A stretch of 33,784 nt of DNA from CAZCTC01 sp964501335 (GTDB lineage Bacteria; Chloroflexota; Anaerolineae; B4-G1; SLSP01). The position numbers and the translations under genes are program-made. The stretch is taken from contig CAZCTC010000083.1 of assembly GCA_964501335.1 (NCBI GenBank), positions 1-33,784 on the forward strand, given 5' to 3'. Shown in pieces: positions 25,301-33,751 of the stretch. Position 1 is the stretch's first letter, and the number at the start of each line of letters is the position of its first letter. The notes under the pieces were generated by a model. It searched no databases. It saw only the letters and a program-made list of their open reading frames with translations, and was not told the origin of the DNA.

Positions 25301-28300
25301 CCTGGATCCCGCCGCCGCCCAACAGGAAAAGGAAACGCTCAGCCAGGCCGCGGCCGCCGAACGCGAAGCTGCGGTGGAAGAAAACGCCGCCGCGCAGGAA
25401 AAGGACGCCGCAACAGCAGTGGCCGCTCCGGACCCGGCGCAGCCGGAGGCCCCCACTCGTCCGGCCACAGAGCCTACCCCCGAAGCTCAAAAGAGCCAGG
25501 CTGCCGCCGACCGTCCGGCTCAACCAACCACGACCGCCGCCCAACCGGCCCCCGGAGGCAGCGAACCGCAAAGCACCGCTCAAGATAATGCGGCCCAACA
25601 GGGCGAAGCTCAACGCAATCAAACCGCCGGCGAGGTCGACCAACAGACCTGCCAGGAAGCCAGCAATGCCATCGTCGAAACGATGGGAAGCAATCCGCCC
25701 GCGCCCCAAAAGCCCCAGGCCGACACCTCCCCCCTCGAAGCGGAAAAATCGAAGATCGGCGACAAAGACGATACCGCGGTAAAGAATCAGGACGGCACCC
25801 TCCCCGCCGGCGAAGTCGCCACGCCGGAATGGACGCTCACCGCGCCCAATCCCACCATCGTCTTCACCAAACGGCTCTCCGATCAGATCAGCTCCCAGCC
25901 GGAAGCCGATTCCAACATCGAAGGCCGGATCTCCCGGATGCAGAGCGGCGGCGCCCCGCTGCCCGAAAAAGAACGGGCCTTCTTCGAGCCGCGCCTGGGC
26001 CGGGATTTGAGCGGCGTCCGCATCCACACCGGCAGCGAAGCGGTGCAGCTGAACCGGGAGCTGGGCGCACGCGCCTTCACGGTCGGCCGGCACATCGCCT
26101 TCGGCGAAGGCGAATTCCAGCCCGGCAACACCGACAGCCGCTGGCTGATGGCCCACGAACTGGCCCACGTCGGCCAGAACGGCGCCGAAGTGAAACGCCT
26201 CTTCAACTGGAAAGCCTGGGCCCGCCGCATCCTGCGCTTCGTCCAGGCCATCGTAAACTCCGAATCGTTCCTGCTGGGCATACTGCAAATAGCCAAAAGC
26301 ACACTCTTGAGCACGCTGGAACGGCTGAAGACCCGCCTGATGCAGGCCCTGATGAGCGGAGAAATCGGCTCGATCAACATGAAGATGGTCACCGAAGAGT
26401 TCTCCATTGAAAATCTGGAGACGGCGCTGGATCAGGCCATCAGCCAACAGGCCGAAACATCGGCCGCCAAAGAAGAACAACAGAGCGAGTCCGGCGCCGC
26501 CGAAGTCAAGAGCGAGGGCGATGCCGATACCCAAAGCCTGCAACAGGAACAACAACAGCAAAACGCCGCCCTGGAACAGGAACAGTCAGCCGCCGAAACT
26601 GAAATCAAAACCGAAGCGGAAACCAAAGAAGCGGAATTGCGGGAGGCCGAATCCGAGGCCGAAACAACCCTGGAAGCCCAACACCAGGAAGCCGAGACGG
26701 AAAGCCAGGTTCTGGTCACGGGCGCCGAAGAGCAGATCGAGGCCGATGTCCGCCAGCTCCAGAGCGATGCCGAAACCTACCAGAGTCAAACCGACGAAAA
26801 GGTTCAGCAACAACAGACAGAAGCCCAGAGCCGCCTGGACGAAGTAAAACAACAGGCTGAGGAAGCGTTCTCTCCCGAACAGATGGCGGAAAAACTGAAC
26901 CTGGACCGGCGCGCCGAAGAGGCAATGAGTGTGCCGGCCGACCAATACCCCGCCCACAAAGCCCGGCTTTACGAGGAAATTGTGACGGAAGCCCGGGGGC
27001 AGTGGAATGAATTCAAGACCAATGTGATGGACAAAACCGCCGGCGAGGTTCAGTTCGGCTTCAAAGAGCTGCAAGATTCGGTCACCGCCGGCTGGAAAGG
27101 ACTGCAAGGACAGGGGCAGGCCCTGATGAACTCCGCCCAGGAAATGATGGCCGGCGTGCGGACTCAACTCACCGGCATCTGGAGCGCCGTCACCGATCAG
27201 GCCGGCCTGCTGCAAAGCAATCTCAAAGAGCTGGCCACCACCGCCTGGACCAATTTACAGAACAAAGCCACCGCGCTGTGGACCGATCTTCAGGGCAAGG
27301 CCACCGCGGCCTGGAACCAGTTGAAAGAAAATGCCGCCCAGGTCTGGACCAATCTCAAAGGCCGGGCCACCGCCGTCTGGAACAACCTCAAGACGATCTT
27401 CACCGGCGATGTGGACGGCCTGAAAGCGTTGGGAACCCAGGCACTCTCCAACCTTAAAGATACCGTGATGAAGTCCTTGAGCAACTTAAAGGACAAGGCC
27501 CTGGAATCGCTGAAGAAGATGGGCATGGATCTGGTCAAGAAAGTCGCCGAGCAGATCGCCAAAAACGTCTTCGCCGCCGCCGCTCAGGCCGGGGCCTCGG
27601 CCGCCGCCGTCGCCACCACCGCCGCCAAAGCGGCGCCGGCCGCCGTCTTCCTGCCCTCGGAAGCCTTCCGCATGATCGGCAAAACGGTCAAGGCCGGCGC
27701 CCAGAACCTGGCCAAACTGGCTAAAAACGCGGTCAAATCGTTGACCCAGTTGAAAGAACGCGGTCAGGGATTCTGGAACCGGCTCTCTCAAAGCGGACAA
27801 CAGGCCCAGGGCGGATTGCAAAACTTCGGCGGCAATATGCTCAACACCTTGCAAAATCTGGCCACCAACGCCGGCCAGAACCTGATCCAGCGCGGCACCA
27901 CCGCCCTGCAAAACCTGGCCACCCAGGCTCAAAGCGCCTGCAACAATCTGCTCCAGATGGGCACCCAGGCCTGGAACGGATTGAAAGCGGCCGGGGAACA
28001 GCTCTGGAACGGGCTGAAATCCATGGGCGAACGGGCCTGGAACGGATTGCAGAACTTCGGCGGCTCCATGCAGGGGCTGTTACAAAAAGGCTGGACCGGT
28101 CTGCAAAACCTCTGGAAAAACCGCAACGCCTTGATGGAAAAAGGCTTCGACAAACTGGTCGGCTGGGGCAAAAGCATCGCCGTCGAACAGATCGCCGGCT
28201 TCCTGGAAATGGAGCCCAAGGAGATCTACAACCTCTACAACGACGTGGTCAAGCCGCGGATCGACAAGACCATGCTGGCCATCGGCGAAAACAAAGTGGT

Positions 28301-31300
28301 GAGCTTCGTCCAGCAGATCTTCGGGATGGCCGCCGGCGGCGGGCCGGGCACAGCCGTCCAGGCCAAACGCCGGCCCGGCGCCGTTGGGTTGATCCAGCGC
28401 GCCGTCGAAGAAACCGCCGCTCCCACTGAAGAAGCAGCTCCGGAAAACAAAGCCCCGGCGGCCGAACCAACGGTCAAACCGGCGGAGCCGCTCCCCACAG
28501 AGGCCCAACTTCCGGCCGGCGAAGAGAAAATGGAACCAGGCAAAGCCGAAGAAGGCGAGAAACCCGAACAACAGGCCGCCGCAGCGACCACCGAGGGAGA
28601 AGCAAAGGCGGCCGAAGCCACCGCAGAAGAGGAGCAAACCGCCGCTGAAACCGAAGCCCGGGAAGCCCAGACGGAAGAAGCCCTGGCCGGTCAGGCCGAA
28701 GCAACGGCAAAAGACGGAAAAGCAGCCGAAGCCCCCCAGACACCGGAAGCCGCGGCGCTCGTGCCGGAACTGATCCGGCCGGCCGCCCCTCAGATCGCCA
28801 CCCTGGCTCCGGGCGTGGATGCCGGGCGGCTGGCGGCCAAAGAGGCCGCGTTGTGGGCCCGGATCGCCGCGCTGGTCGCTCAATTGCGACAACAGGATTC
28901 CCGCAAAACGCAAACCGCCCCCCAGTTGCCAGGCAACTCTCCGGCCGCTGCGGAAACAGAAACGGCCGCCGCCCCGGGAAAAATCGAATCACAAATCGCG
29001 AGCCTGCGCGGTAGCGGTTCGCCCCTGCCGAAAAAAGAGCGCTCCTTCTTTGAAAACCGGATGGGCGCCGACTTCAGCCGGGTGCGGGTGCACACCGGAA
29101 CGACCGCCGTGGAAACCTCCCGCAACTTGCAGGCCCGCGCCTATACCGTGGGCAACGATATCGCCTTCAATGCCGGGGAATATGCGCCCGGCACGACGGA
29201 AGGACGGCGACTGCTGGCTCACGAGCTGACCCATGTGGTCCAGCAAGGCGGCGCCGGAGGGGCCAACAGCACGCCCGCCACAGCCGCCCGCCGCATTCAG
29301 CGGGCCTCCGCGCTCGAAGAATACAACGCCATCATCGAATTGCCGTTGGAAAAGCGCATCCCGGAATTGATCAAATTCGCCGGCACCTACACCACCACCA
29401 CAAAACCCTGGGATCAGGTGGTCGATTCCTGGCTGAAGCTGGCCGAACAGGACAACTTCCTGGCCGTGAGCAGCGGTTCCCTGAAAGGTGCCTGGGACCA
29501 GACCCTGGCGCAGCGCGGCGATACCCTCTGGCCGGCAGTCCTGGCCCAACTGGAGGCCCGCCCCGAAATCAAATTGCAGTTCATCCTGGATAACTGGGCC
29601 GGCCGCGGCGCGAACCAGAAAGAGGCCTTCCTGGCCACCTGGCAAAAATTCTGGAGCGACGGCGTGCTGAAATCGATCAACGGGCCGCAGAGCGCCCTCT
29701 GGGAAAAATCCCTGGCCCTCTTGAAAGCCGAAATCGTCCGGGCCGCCTGCACCGCCCTCGATCCGGCCAAAGACGACCTCGCCCAGAGCATCAACTTCAT
29801 CGTGATGCACCAGTGGGACAACGGGGGCAACGAGTTCGGCGCCAAAGTAGTAGAACTCTGGGGGCAGGTCGTGCAGCAAGGGGATATCGTCAATGCGATC
29901 AGCGGCGGCGCCTCCTTTGCCGCCCTCTGGGACATCACCCGGCAAAAGCTGGGGAGCGCAGAGCTGGGCAACCTCTTCGGCACCGTCATCAAAGCCCAGG
30001 CCACGCCCGAAGCGCAGATCAAATTCCTGCTGGCGACGTGGGAACGCGGCGCCTCCGACTATCAGGAGACTTACTTCGTGCCGGCCTGGACGGCCCTGGC
30101 CCAGAGCGACACCTTCATCACCGCGCTGGAAGCCGGCACCTACGATGCGCTCTGGCAACCCAGCCTGAAGTTGCTCGGCAAGGATTTCGTCAAAGCCGTC
30201 GAGGGGGCCCTTTCCGAAGAAGGCGCCATCCGCTTTGTCACCTGCATCGGCTATGAGGACAGCTCCTTCTTCGGACGGATCGGACAATATCTGGAGATGA
30301 AGAATAAATTCCAGGGGCTGCTTTCCGACGCCGTCGGGGTGGTCAAAGCTGTGATCAAAAATCCCGGCGGCTTTGTGGGCACCCTTTCCGACGGCGTACT
30401 CCAGGGCGTGCGCAACTTCGGCAGCCGGCTGGGAGAGAACCTGCAAGCCGGCTTCCTGGAATGGCTCACCGGCGCGATCGGGGGGGCCGGGATTCAGTTG
30501 CCCCAGACCTGGGATCTCAAGGGGGCCTTCAGCCTCTCCACCCAGATCCTGGGCCTGACCTACGACAACGTCAAAGCGCGGGCGGTCAATATACTGGGCA
30601 GCCGGGGCGCCCAAGTCATCAGCTTCCTGGAGACCGGGCTGGATGTCTTCGTCACCCTCCAGAAGGAGGGGCTGGCCGGACTCTGGGAATGGGTCAAAGA
30701 TAAAGTCGGCACCATCGCCGATCAGGTCATCGGCGCGGTGAAAGATATGCTGGTCACCGAAGTAGTGGAAGCCGGCATCGGCTATCTCGTCAAAATCCTG
30801 GGCGGGCCGGCCGGGGCCATCATCCAGGCCATCCAGACGATCTACGGCATCATCGTCTGGTTCCGCGACAATGCCGCCCGCATGGCGGAGCTGTTCACCG
30901 CCGTCGTCCAGGGCATCCAGGCCATCGCCAATGGCGACAACAGCGGCGTGGCCCGCTACGTCGAAGAGGCACTGAAAAAAGGCATCGCCCCGGCCATCGA
31001 TTTCCTGGCGGGGATGCTGGGCCTGGGCAAACTCAACGACAAAATCACCAAAGCCCTGGAAACCGTCCGGGAACCGGTCAACAAAGGCATCGATTATGTC
31101 CTCGGACTGGTCAAAGACTTTGTCGATAAAACGGCCCGCGCGCTGGGCTTCGGCGACGACACCACTCCCGAAGGACAGATCGGGAAAAAGGTCAGCTTCA
31201 CCGCCGGCACCGAAGATCACAATCTATGGGTCAAGAAGGAAGGCACCCAGGCCACCCTGATGATGGCCTCGGAAAACCCGGGAGCGCTGGTGGATAAACT

Positions 31301-33707
31301 GGCCTCCTGGCGCGCCCGGCAGGATCTCGACTTCACCGTAGAAGAAAAAGCAGAATTTAACGATCGCCTGAATCAGATCCAGACACTTCTCAACCAAACC
31401 GACAGCAAAGGCGATGCCCTCTGCAAAGAAGAAGCGCGCAAGCTAATCGACATTTCTTCGATCAACGCCGGCTTAATCGAACTGGAAGAAGCCGAAGATC
31501 ACCTTTCGGTGGTCGTCAGAGAAACGCTGGTCCTGATGAATAAAGGCACCTGGCTCAACAAAGCCAAAAGCGCCTTTATCGATCTGCCCTTTACACCGGA
31601 GGCCATGGTTCAAAAGCTGGGGATTCAAGCACCGGAGGCACACGATCTGTTAAAACGCTGGGAAAGCGAAAAGAAAGTCGCGCGTATCCAGGAAGAAGAC
31701 CAGGAACAATTTGTCTTCGGCGAGGGCGGAGGCAGTTATGATACTATCTTTGAAAAAGTCAGAGGCCGCGCCTTCCTCGACGACTATTGCAACGGCACCT
31801 GGAGCCAGGCCCGCAACCTCTTCATCGCCGGCAAATTGAGTGAGAAAAATATGCTCTCCCTGGTGCAGTACAGAGAAGCTGTTGTCGGCAAGAACTCAGA
31901 GTTCATTTATAAAGTAAAGCAAGCTGCGAAAATGGAGGGGCAACAGCGCCGCCGCGCAACAGAAGACCGGATCAAAAACATGCTGGATGGAAAAAATATC
32001 TCGGGTATTACAGTAAAACTCCCCTCGGTCAGCAAGGTGGAATTTGTGGAATTCCTGGCCCTGGGAAGCACCAAACCCACCTCGGATCTGGACTATTCGG
32101 TGAGCGGCGAACTCGCCGAACAGGCCATCGAGATTTTCAATGCCACATTCCGCGCCATGTTCGGGAAAGAATCCGGCACCTACTTTGACACCAATGCCTA
32201 TACCAGCGATTCCAAACGTTCGGCGACGGGCGCTAATGAGAACGAGCTGTCCCCCGAAGATCGAGAAGGGGACCATGCCTATTACGATAAATCCACCATC
32301 AACGGCCTGGCCATGATGATGATGAATATGACCGGCGACCAATGGAATGACGTGGAAAAGGAAGTGTGCGGCACAGCCGACGCGGCGATCGAATCACCAA
32401 CAGCAGAGAAACAAGTCGGGCAGGATCTCAAAACCATGTTCACGGAAGCGCAGGCCCGCTACGCCAAAAACGTCCAGGAACTGGCTGATCAGCTCAAAAT
32501 AGAGCTGGAAAATTCCGACAAAGTCACCAGGGATACGAGCAAACTGGAAAGCATTATCAACGAGCTTATCGACATCGTCCAAAAGGCAGAAGAAGAACAG
32601 AATAAACCGCTGAATATAAAACAGATGGATACGCTCCGGGGCGCCACCCAGGAAATCGCCGAATTCGGCGACGATGCCCTACGCGCTCAGAACAAGATCT
32701 ATGCGGCCAAATGCGAAGCCGCCCAACTGCTGAAGGAAGAAATCCGGGCTTTGCATATCCAGCTTACCAAGCTGCCGGAAAGCAAAAATGGTGATAAAAC
32801 CGCCGAGACGCTGAAACAGATGATCAAAGAAAAGCAAACCGATCTGCGCACTAAAATCGATGAGGCGCTCTGTTTTGCCTATGAAGCCTTCTTCACCACT
32901 GGAGGGATCAACCAGATGCTCTCCCGCCAGGCACGGGAAAATGCCGGCAAAAAAGAACTCTCCTTCAATACCGTCCAGGAACAGTACGATGCCTTCGTCG
33001 ATAACTGTACGCACCTCACCCATCATCTGCACATGCTCATGGAAGACCTCAGCTATACCCTGATCAAAGGTTCCAAATACACCGAACGGATCATCTACAT
33101 TTTCAACGTCGAAACCAAAGATGAATTCGGCGATTTTGTTCCAGAGGCTCAGGAGTTGCATACCAACACCCAGGAGGCAGAATATTTGCGGTTGGCCCGT
33201 CCGGATGGGAAAATCAACCCCGACAGCAGAGTAATCCTGTACAAGAATAAGATCCAGGCCCAGGCCAGACAGACCGAACTGGAAAACGAAAAAACCGGAA
33301 AAGAGGCCAGCGTCAAGAAGATCACCGCCACCGTCGCCCAACTGCAACAAAACAATCCGAAATCGCAGGAACTGAACGATGCTCAGTCAGAACTGAGGCA
33401 AGAACAGGCGGACCTGAATGAAGTGAAAGGAAGACTCGAAAAGAACCAATCAGAACTCAAAGAACTCAAAAGTAAATACGATGCAACCTCTCAATTACTC
33501 AGCGAAACTGCGGCGCTGGCCGAGTACGTACTGGAAACGTTAAAAGCCAAAGTAACCAAACAACTTGGCGTCCTGAAAGCTATGAACAAAGACCTCGCGC
33601 CCAGCGAAGGGGGAAATAAATGGTTGCCCGAATACGATCAAAAGGCCAAAGAGGGTATCGGAATAATAAAGGATATTAAGGATATTAAGGTAACTAATAA
33701 GGGCTGA
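22380..33707 (+). CDS. Giant triple-DUF4157 protein with C-terminal nucleotidyltransferase-like domain
   Basis: The ATG at 22380 follows AAGGAG; the open frame begins earlier at 22242 but inside a repeat. The product has 3775 residues (about 400 kDa) and no signal peptide. Order: a disordered N-terminus; an EADRVAETVM motif (about 134-160); DUF4157 copy 1 (272-361, HELTH 351-355); a Gln-rich helical region (365-715); a second EADQTADRVM motif (721-753); an Ala/Pro/Glu linker (754-1160); DUF4157 copy 2 (1179-1266, HELAH 1259-1263); a Glu/Gln coiled coil (1340-1507); Trp-rich amphipathic repeats (1557-1934); a second acidic linker; DUF4157 copy 3 (2201-2291, HELTH 2281-2285); helical repeats; a hydrophobic helix region (about 2750-2900); a SFTAGTEDHNLWV module (about 2940); a nucleotidyltransferase-like motif (3229-3238); and a final coiled coil. 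DUF4157 proteins are common as cargo and toxins of extracellular contractile injection systems; that role is inferred here. The C-terminal fifth is visibly more A/T-rich. Confidence 0.92.
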   Translation: MGNSTRAFEKQKEKGPGAAARTATTPQNTPESIFTSPAHLYRGGTLEAQSETLHHAEPPQQQTMLKEISHTQGNQHSTQLVARLQSAVPPTLATSTPEADALPGTETIETLLRQPGRAAPPGEPTSGARTRRLGIQAQLQVSQPDDPYEREADRVAETVMRMATPLPRPIPPTANPSPTPPTLSRSPLPVARIQPSPEKPALAPKPHPPAAPPKAPQALHEEPVEQPTEQLLEDPRKLPPALATPPPDDRGTGAEKKIQRAARPALEAGAGIESEIASLKGRGTPLPPQERAFFESRMGRDFSKVRIHTGSQAIQTARDLNARAYAIGPDIAFNEGEYAPGTPEGRRLLAHELTHVVQQGQSSEKVDREVTPGSENVEQYKADFQKEADAGLQQLKLQENGLQQQSATMNQELEQWVRESVTKLALLSRRAFMQTQGQASDAVQAAYRERETARQEARQTFSPWRGIAKQRVKQLQDQAQKNPMANLDQMEPYAAGFKKQVLDNVSQSAGSMGQIYRNGIMNPLITRIQSNLQQIQQVNNGAWIEFRKQAEATMLEANQRNSKLTTQADTGWQNVSAAAQRLQNQLSQTAAETQGRIADPAAAEDFTQSAQKVREEVQLQWENDQKAWNERRNSVTSGFDLLLTWGRQLGLTQLEGMESLLRQVLFTKFDPVRSQMEQALKPIGKEEIQGTLKGAFQRTGIEKEVGTEIKIQLKARSGYPGRLQPKLAVSQPGDPQEVEADQTADRVMGMPTDPEPAAAPAKAPAPEQPQAAVAPVAEVEEKPLAPPPPATGLPQADMQAEKMKPLESTPEPQRDSEAQPETAATPAAAQAPQAATPPAPEKQPEAQAPAGEAAPQTDTATETAPAEEKKPEETPPAAEAEKTEAGAEKEKTEEETTPESAGKTPDDAGDPAALAGEAQPAVAEPPAPDEKEPPTPAELTAQSLPEARTTFKDSVDQIAQTGQTLRTGMQPGAALDPAAAQQEKETLSQAAAAEREAAVEENAAAQEKDAATAVAAPDPAQPEAPTRPATEPTPEAQKSQAAADRPAQPTTTAAQPAPGGSEPQSTAQDNAAQQGEAQRNQTAGEVDQQTCQEASNAIVETMGSNPPAPQKPQADTSPLEAEKSKIGDKDDTAVKNQDGTLPAGEVATPEWTLTAPNPTIVFTKRLSDQISSQPEADSNIEGRISRMQSGGAPLPEKERAFFEPRLGRDLSGVRIHTGSEAVQLNRELGARAFTVGRHIAFGEGEFQPGNTDSRWLMAHELAHVGQNGAEVKRLFNWKAWARRILRFVQAIVNSESFLLGILQIAKSTLLSTLERLKTRLMQALMSGEIGSINMKMVTEEFSIENLETALDQAISQQAETSAAKEEQQSESGAAEVKSEGDADTQSLQQEQQQQNAALEQEQSAAETEIKTEAETKEAELREAESEAETTLEAQHQEAETESQVLVTGAEEQIEADVRQLQSDAETYQSQTDEKVQQQQTEAQSRLDEVKQQAEEAFSPEQMAEKLNLDRRAEEAMSVPADQYPAHKARLYEEIVTEARGQWNEFKTNVMDKTAGEVQFGFKELQDSVTAGWKGLQGQGQALMNSAQEMMAGVRTQLTGIWSAVTDQAGLLQSNLKELATTAWTNLQNKATALWTDLQGKATAAWNQLKENAAQVWTNLKGRATAVWNNLKTIFTGDVDGLKALGTQALSNLKDTVMKSLSNLKDKALESLKKMGMDLVKKVAEQIAKNVFAAAAQAGASAAAVATTAAKAAPAAVFLPSEAFRMIGKTVKAGAQNLAKLAKNAVKSLTQLKERGQGFWNRLSQSGQQAQGGLQNFGGNMLNTLQNLATNAGQNLIQRGTTALQNLATQAQSACNNLLQMGTQAWNGLKAAGEQLWNGLKSMGERAWNGLQNFGGSMQGLLQKGWTGLQNLWKNRNALMEKGFDKLVGWGKSIAVEQIAGFLEMEPKEIYNLYNDVVKPRIDKTMLAIGENKVVSFVQQIFGMAAGGGPGTAVQAKRRPGAVGLIQRAVEETAAPTEEAAPENKAPAAEPTVKPAEPLPTEAQLPAGEEKMEPGKAEEGEKPEQQAAAATTEGEAKAAEATAEEEQTAAETEAREAQTEEALAGQAEATAKDGKAAEAPQTPEAAALVPELIRPAAPQIATLAPGVDAGRLAAKEAALWARIAALVAQLRQQDSRKTQTAPQLPGNSPAAAETETAAAPGKIESQIASLRGSGSPLPKKERSFFENRMGADFSRVRVHTGTTAVETSRNLQARAYTVGNDIAFNAGEYAPGTTEGRRLLAHELTHVVQQGGAGGANSTPATAARRIQRASALEEYNAIIELPLEKRIPELIKFAGTYTTTTKPWDQVVDSWLKLAEQDNFLAVSSGSLKGAWDQTLAQRGDTLWPAVLAQLEARPEIKLQFILDNWAGRGANQKEAFLATWQKFWSDGVLKSINGPQSALWEKSLALLKAEIVRAACTALDPAKDDLAQSINFIVMHQWDNGGNEFGAKVVELWGQVVQQGDIVNAISGGASFAALWDITRQKLGSAELGNLFGTVIKAQATPEAQIKFLLATWERGASDYQETYFVPAWTALAQSDTFITALEAGTYDALWQPSLKLLGKDFVKAVEGALSEEGAIRFVTCIGYEDSSFFGRIGQYLEMKNKFQGLLSDAVGVVKAVIKNPGGFVGTLSDGVLQGVRNFGSRLGENLQAGFLEWLTGAIGGAGIQLPQTWDLKGAFSLSTQILGLTYDNVKARAVNILGSRGAQVISFLETGLDVFVTLQKEGLAGLWEWVKDKVGTIADQVIGAVKDMLVTEVVEAGIGYLVKILGGPAGAIIQAIQTIYGIIVWFRDNAARMAELFTAVVQGIQAIANGDNSGVARYVEEALKKGIAPAIDFLAGMLGLGKLNDKITKALETVREPVNKGIDYVLGLVKDFVDKTARALGFGDDTTPEGQIGKKVSFTAGTEDHNLWVKKEGTQATLMMASENPGALVDKLASWRARQDLDFTVEEKAEFNDRLNQIQTLLNQTDSKGDALCKEEARKLIDISSINAGLIELEEAEDHLSVVVRETLVLMNKGTWLNKAKSAFIDLPFTPEAMVQKLGIQAPEAHDLLKRWESEKKVARIQEEDQEQFVFGEGGGSYDTIFEKVRGRAFLDDYCNGTWSQARNLFIAGKLSEKNMLSLVQYREAVVGKNSEFIYKVKQAAKMEGQQRRRATEDRIKNMLDGKNISGITVKLPSVSKVEFVEFLALGSTKPTSDLDYSVSGELAEQAIEIFNATFRAMFGKESGTYFDTNAYTSDSKRSATGANENELSPEDREGDHAYYDKSTINGLAMMMMNMTGDQWNDVEKEVCGTADAAIESPTAEKQVGQDLKTMFTEAQARYAKNVQELADQLKIELENSDKVTRDTSKLESIINELIDIVQKAEEEQNKPLNIKQMDTLRGATQEIAEFGDDALRAQNKIYAAKCEAAQLLKEEIRALHIQLTKLPESKNGDKTAETLKQMIKEKQTDLRTKIDEALCFAYEAFFTTGGINQMLSRQARENAGKKELSFNTVQEQYDAFVDNCTHLTHHLHMLMEDLSYTLIKGSKYTERIIYIFNVETKDEFGDFVPEAQELHTNTQEAEYLRLARPDGKINPDSRVILYKNKIQAQARQTELENEKTGKEASVKKITATVAQLQQNNPKSQELNDAQSELRQEQADLNEVKGRLEKNQSELKELKSKYDATSQLLSETAALAEYVLETLKAKVTKQLGVLKAMNKDLAPSEGGNKWLPEYDQKAKEGIGIIKDIKDIKVTNKG
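23193..23463 (+). other. DUF4157 domain, copy 1
   Basis: It contains the family hallmarks ERAFFESRMGRDFSKVRIHT, a NARAYAIGPDIAFNEGEY segment, and the zinc-binding motif HELTH at residues 351-355. A KIQRA motif (257-261) lies just before it. The active-site pattern is intact, so it could be a working metallopeptidase. Confidence 0.92.
25914..26178 (+). other. DUF4157 domain, copy 2
   Basis: It has ERAFFEPRLGRDLSGVRIHT, ARAFTVGRHIAFGEGEF and HELAH at 1259-1263. The tail reads VGQNG in place of VVQQG, and the stretch before the motif (SRWLMA) differs from EGRRLLA of copies 1 and 3. It is the most divergent copy, but HExxH is kept. Confidence 0.9.
27050..28180 (+). other. Trp-rich amphipathic repeat segment
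   Basis: Residues about 1557-1934 hold many near-11-residue units such as TAWTNLQNKAT, ALWTDLQGKAT, AAWNQLKENAA, QVWTNLKGRAT and AVWNNLKTIF. A second block follows with QAWNGLKAAGE, QLWNGLKSMGE and RAWNGLQNFGG. Such repeats predict long amphipathic helices with one Trp face, suited to lipid or coat binding. An Ala-rich hydrophobic stretch lies between the blocks. Confidence 0.8.
28980..29253 (+). other. DUF4157 domain, copy 3
   Basis: It has ERSFFENRMGADFSRVRVHT, ARAYTVGNDIAFNAGEY and HELTH at 2281-2285, ending VVQQGG. It is closer to copy 1 than to copy 2. IQRA motifs lie on both sides (2005-2008 and 2306-2309). Confidence 0.92.
32010..32240 (+). other. Nucleotidyltransferase-like motif in the giant protein
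   Basis: Residues about 3212-3288 read as strand (VEFVEFLAL), G-S (3229-3230), then SDLD (Asp3236 and Asp3238) leading into a hydrophobic strand, with a later Asp3270 in YFDTNAY. This fits the Pol-beta-type nucleotidyltransferase layout (G-S, D-x-D, third acidic residue). The gap between G-S and S-D is only 4 residues, shorter than in classic MNT/KNT enzymes. A toxin that modifies a host molecule is the inferred role. Confidence 0.5.
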
Positions 33708-33721
33708 GCCGAATCGGGCAA

Positions 33722-33751
33722 CGGAGGGCGTTCTGTCCTGAAAATAGGCCC
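33722..33751 (+). repeat. Fragment of the dispersed element at the window end
   Basis: The box TTCTGTCCTGAAAATAGG, the left part of the element family, recurs 14 nt after the giant gene's stop. The copy is cut by the window edge. No terminator hairpin is visible in the remaining bases. Confidence 0.6.

Noticed and set aside
24360..26561. A 733-residue open frame on the minus strand
   Set aside because: It is a Gly/Phe/Arg-rich mirror of the Ala/Pro/Glu-rich linker of the giant protein, with no start signal and no recognisable domain.
28989..31220. A 743-residue open frame on the minus strand
   Set aside because: It is antisense to DUF4157 copy 3 and following helices; the composition is that of a shadow frame.
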